Below are positions 6,100 to 8,144 of a stretch of DNA of 8,144 nt, piece by piece. This DNA is from an uncultured Acidobacteriota bacterium (GTDB lineage Bacteria > Acidobacteriota > JAAYUB01): NCBI GenBank assembly GCA_937925645.1, contig CALAMB010000283.1, positions 1 through 8,144 on the forward strand, in the 5' to 3' direction. Within the stretch, counting starts at the first letter, position 1. Every line of letters starts with the position of its first letter. The notes beneath the pieces are model-generated. The model ran no database searches, was not told the origin of the DNA, and worked only from the letters and a program-made list of their open reading frames with translations. The position numbers and the translations under genes are program-made.

Positions 6100-6197
6100 A
6101 CTGTTCACCGTTTACTGTTCACCGTTCACCGTTCACCGTTCACTGTTCACCGTTCACTGTTTACCGTTTACTGTTTACCGTTCACTGTTCACTGTTC
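6100..6197 (+). repeat. Fourteen perfect-period 7-bp units AC(C/T)GTT(C/T)
   Basis: The 98-bp array has no indels. Variation is limited to positions 3 and 7, and is always C or T. The unit order, written as position 3 then position 7, is TC CT TC CC CC CC TC CC TT CT TT CC TC TC. Restriction of change to transitions at two sites is unusual for a simple repeat. Confidence 0.93.
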
Positions 6198-6261
6198 GCC
6201 AGTCCATCCCACCTCCTGTGCTGAGCGGCTCGCGCGCTCTCTTCGCCATCGTCGTCGCTAT

Positions 6262-6274
6262 CGATCCACCGGTT
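6262..6274 (+). repeat. 13-bp direct repeat CGATCCACCGGTT, copy 2
   Basis: Exact copy of 5618-5630. It lies 64 bp after the 7-bp array and 23 bp before the -35 of the kinase promoter. Immediately after it, TTCCGAAA occurs twice (6273-6280 and 6285-6292), 12 bp apart. Confidence 0.75.
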
Positions 6275-6297
6275 CCGAAACAAATTCCGAAATCCCG

Positions 6298-6325
6298 TTG
6301 CGCCGGCGGTGAAATAAACTAAAAT
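6298..6325 (+). promoter_or_regulatory. Predicted promoter of the Ser/Thr kinase gene
   Basis: TTGCGC (6298-6303) and TAAAAT (6320-6325) are 16 bp apart, in the only AT-rich pocket before the gene. Transcription would start near 6332, about 60 nt before the ATG. Two TTCCGAAA direct repeats (6273-6280, 6285-6292) lie just upstream of the -35. The -35 hexamer and spacer equal those predicted for the M16 operon. Confidence 0.5.
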
Positions 6326-6392
6326 CTTCTGGAAACCCGGATCGACGACAAGTCCGACTCCATCATCCTGCTGGTGCGAAAAGGAAACCATC

Positions 6393-8144
6393 ATGCCGCA
6401 ATGCCCTGTCTGCCGTGCTGATATGCCGGATGACGCCGCGAGTTGTCCGTCGTGCGGAGCTGTAACCGCGGCCCGGGTGGTGAACGTCGGGGACGAGGCG
6501 CTGTCCGCCACCCTGTCTCCGGTCCCTTACCAGTCGGGGAGCAGTCCGTCCCGGTCGTCCGGCGACTCGAAGACGCCGGTGGAAGCCGGCTACGCCCCGG
6601 GCACCGTGTTCGCCGGCCGGTACCGCATCGTGACCCGGCTGGGCGCCGGGGGCATGGGCGAGGTGTACCGGGCCGACGACCTGAAGCTGGGCCAGACGGT
6701 GGCCCTGAAGTTCCTGGCCCGCGACCTGGAGGCCAACCCGCGGCTGCTGGAGCTGTTCCGGTCCGAGGTGCGGCTGGCGCGCGAGGTGACCCATCCCAAC
6801 GTCTGCCGCGTCCACGACATCGGCGAGGCCGAGGGGCGCCACTTCCTGACCATGGAGCGGGTGGACGGCGAGGATCTCGGCTCCCTGCTCAAGCGGATCG
6901 GCCGGCTGCCGGGCGAGAAGGCGCTTCAGGTGGCGCGGCAGCTCTGCGCCGGCCTGGCGGCGGCCCACGACCAGGGCGTTTTGCACCGCGACCTGAAGCC
7001 GGCCAACATCATGCTGGACGGCCGCGGCGCGGTGCGGATCACCGATTTCGGTCTGGCTCTGCTGGCGGGGGAAGGCGGCGGCGAAGTGGCCGGCACGCCG
7101 GCCTACATGGCGCCGGAGCTGTTCGACGGCCAGGCGGCCACCGTCCGGAGCGACATCTACGCGCTGGGCCTCGTGCTCTACGAGGTGTTCACGGGCCACC
7201 GCGCGTTCGACGGGAAGACGTACCTGGACATGCAACGGCAGCAGGCCGAGAGCACACCCTCAACCCCGTCCGCGCTGGTACCGAATCTCGATCCGGCGGT
7301 GGAGCGCGTCATCGCCCGGTGCATGGAAAAGGATCCGGCCCTCCGGCCGGCGTCGGTGGCCCAGGTGGCGGCGGCGCTGCCCGGCGGCGATCCGCTGGCC
7401 GCGGCCCTGGCCGCCGGCGAGACGCCGTCGCCCGAGCTGGTGGCCGCCGCGGGCACGGAAGGCACTCTGCGGCCGTGGGTGGGCGTCGTCCTCCTGGCCG
7501 CGATCGCGGTGATGCTGGCCGCTGCGGCGCTGCTCTGGCCGCTGGGCAGCACCCAGGGGCTGGCCCGCCTGATCATGGGACCCGCGGCGCTGGCCGACCG
7601 GTGCCGGCAGATTGCCCAGGCGTTCGGTTACCCGGTTCCAAACGACCGGGCGTCGTGGGGCGAGACGGAGCTGGACTTCATCGAATACCACCTCAAGGCG
7701 GGACCGTCGACGGCGCAGCGGCGCACGCTGCCGGGATCGCGTCCCGGCACCGTGACCCTGCACTACCGGGAGACGCCCGGCATGTTCCGATTGTCGGCTT
7801 TCCAGACCGGCGTCAGCGACACCCAGCCCCCCCACACGGATCCCGGGATGGTGGACGTCCATGTCGACGGGCAAGGCCGGCTGATGCGGTTTCGGGCGGT
7901 GCCGCCAGCCCGGGTGGAACCGGTTGCGAGTCTCCGGCCCGTGGCCTGGGACGCGCTGTTTCGGGAGGCGGACCTGAATCCGGCGGATTGGCGGGAGGTG
8001 CCGCTCACGCTAACTCCACCGGTGGCCGCCGACACCCGCAGCGAGTGGATCGAGGCCCGCCCGGCGGCCGGCGCGAAACCCCTCCGGGTGGCCGCCGCCG
8101 CCTTCGACGGGCGGGTGGTCTGGTTCACGCTGACCGGTCCGTGG
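6393..8144 (+). CDS. PknB-like serine/threonine protein kinase with N-terminal zinc ribbon and extracytoplasmic C-terminal domain (3' end cut by window edge)
   Basis: The 584 visible codons encode a membrane-anchored Hanks-type kinase. A zinc ribbon opens the protein (CPVC at 4-7, CPSC at 18-21), followed by a Ser/Pro/Gly-rich linker to about residue 72. The kinase domain (about 77-330) has the Gly loop GAGGMGEV (84-91), VALK with Lys106, Glu125 in helix C, HRDLKPAN (198-205) with Asp200, DFG (218-220), GTPAYMAPE (234-242), SDIYALG (253-259) and Arg318. All key catalytic residues are present, so it should be active. A single membrane helix follows (about 361-383). At least 200 residues after it lie outside the cytoplasm; they have no PASTA, WD40 or TPR pattern I can see, but resemble C-terminal regions I associate, from memory, with acidobacterial kinases. 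AAGGA at 6381-6385 supports the ATG, and the zinc ribbon starts right after it. Substrates are unknown. Confidence 0.93.
   Translation, partial: MPQCPVCRADMPDDAASCPSCGAVTAARVVNVGDEALSATLSPVPYQSGSSPSRSSGDSKTPVEAGYAPGTVFAGRYRIVTRLGAGGMGEVYRADDLKLGQTVALKFLARDLEANPRLLELFRSEVRLAREVTHPNVCRVHDIGEAEGRHFLTMERVDGEDLGSLLKRIGRLPGEKALQVARQLCAGLAAAHDQGVLHRDLKPANIMLDGRGAVRITDFGLALLAGEGGGEVAGTPAYMAPELFDGQAATVRSDIYALGLVLYEVFTGHRAFDGKTYLDMQRQQAESTPSTPSALVPNLDPAVERVIARCMEKDPALRPASVAQVAAALPGGDPLAAALAAGETPSPELVAAAGTEGTLRPWVGVVLLAAIAVMLAAAALLWPLGSTQGLARLIMGPAALADRCRQIAQAFGYPVPNDRASWGETELDFIEYHLKAGPSTAQRRTLPGSRPGTVTLHYRETPGMFRLSAFQTGVSDTQPPHTDPGMVDVHVDGQGRLMRFRAVPPARVEPVASLRPVAWDALFREADLNPADWREVPLTLTPPVAADTRSEWIEARPAAGAKPLRVAAAAFDGRVVWFTLTGPW

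Larger units (their letters stand above)
5329..6392. other. Long non-coding intergenic region built of repeats
   Basis: The 1,064 bp between the methyltransferase stop and the kinase ATG show no credible gene. The short open frames here are repetitive products of the arrays or lack any family features. The region holds two parallel composite repeat modules (about 5345-5630 and 5984-6274), an imperfect inverted-repeat segment between them (5615-5915), a short hairpin (5945-5961) and the kinase promoter (6298-6325). Stretch 5439-5523 shows nothing definite beyond CG-rich sequence. No tRNA, rRNA or CRISPR structure was found. Confidence 0.8.

Noticed and set aside
5345..6197. CRISPR array
   Set aside because: Units are 6 to 13 bp in direct tandem with no unique spacers, and no cas genes are present.
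5986..6312. Small proteins encoded through the arrays (also 5393-5743 plus and 5740-5925 minus)
   Set aside because: The first is an Arg/Asn/Thr then Thr-Val-His repeat translation of tandem DNA; the others cross repeat arms, have no supporting ribosome site that I see and no recognisable domain.
6363..7235. Minus-strand open frames opposite the kinase (also 7260-7874)
   Set aside because: Antisense to an intact kinase domain; the products look random and biased.

Overview
The window is GC-rich bacterial chromosomal DNA with five recognisable protein genes, two of them cut by the window edges, and one long repeat-filled non-coding gap. Three things together suggest a GC-rich, two-membrane soil or sediment lineage, with Acidobacteriota as the best guess: a PknB-like Ser/Thr kinase with an N-terminal zinc ribbon and a C-terminal extracytoplasmic domain, a membrane-bound SpoIIE/PP2C phosphatase, and low-complexity intergenic arrays. 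This placement is inference, because no rRNA or marker gene is present.

Left part, minus strand (about 1-3840). A three-gene operon reads right to left: a secreted M16-peptidase-like protein without the zinc-binding motif (3766-2378), a YbgC/FadM-type acyl-CoA thioesterase (2381-1938, sharing ATGA with its neighbour), and a multi-pass HAMP-SpoIIE protein phosphatase (1925 to beyond the left edge, 12 bp after the thioesterase stop). A perfect TATAAT -10 box lies at 3811-3816. A perfect 20-bp palindrome sits where transcription should start.

Middle (3840-5328). A divergent extended -10 promoter drives an RsmB/NOP-type RNA m5C methyltransferase with both catalytic cysteines.

Repeat region (5329-6392). 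About 1.06 kb holds no credible gene. It contains two parallel composite modules, each made of TCGTAA-like hexamers, a shared CTCGAG-rich linker and pyrimidine-rich 7- or 8-mer arrays, followed by the 13-mer CGATCCACCGGTT. Between them lies a roughly 300-bp imperfect inverted repeat with a 28-bp identical core, which looks like a small non-autonomous element or a long structured hairpin.

Right part (6393-8144, plus strand). A Ser/Thr protein kinase with an intact catalytic core has its own likely promoter. It runs off the right edge.

The kinase and the phosphatase sit at opposite ends and both carry extracytoplasmic regions, so the locus contributes to envelope-sensing signalling. Nothing in the sequence shows that they act on the same substrate. 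No complete new defence or mobile system is visible; the least explained material is the repeat region.
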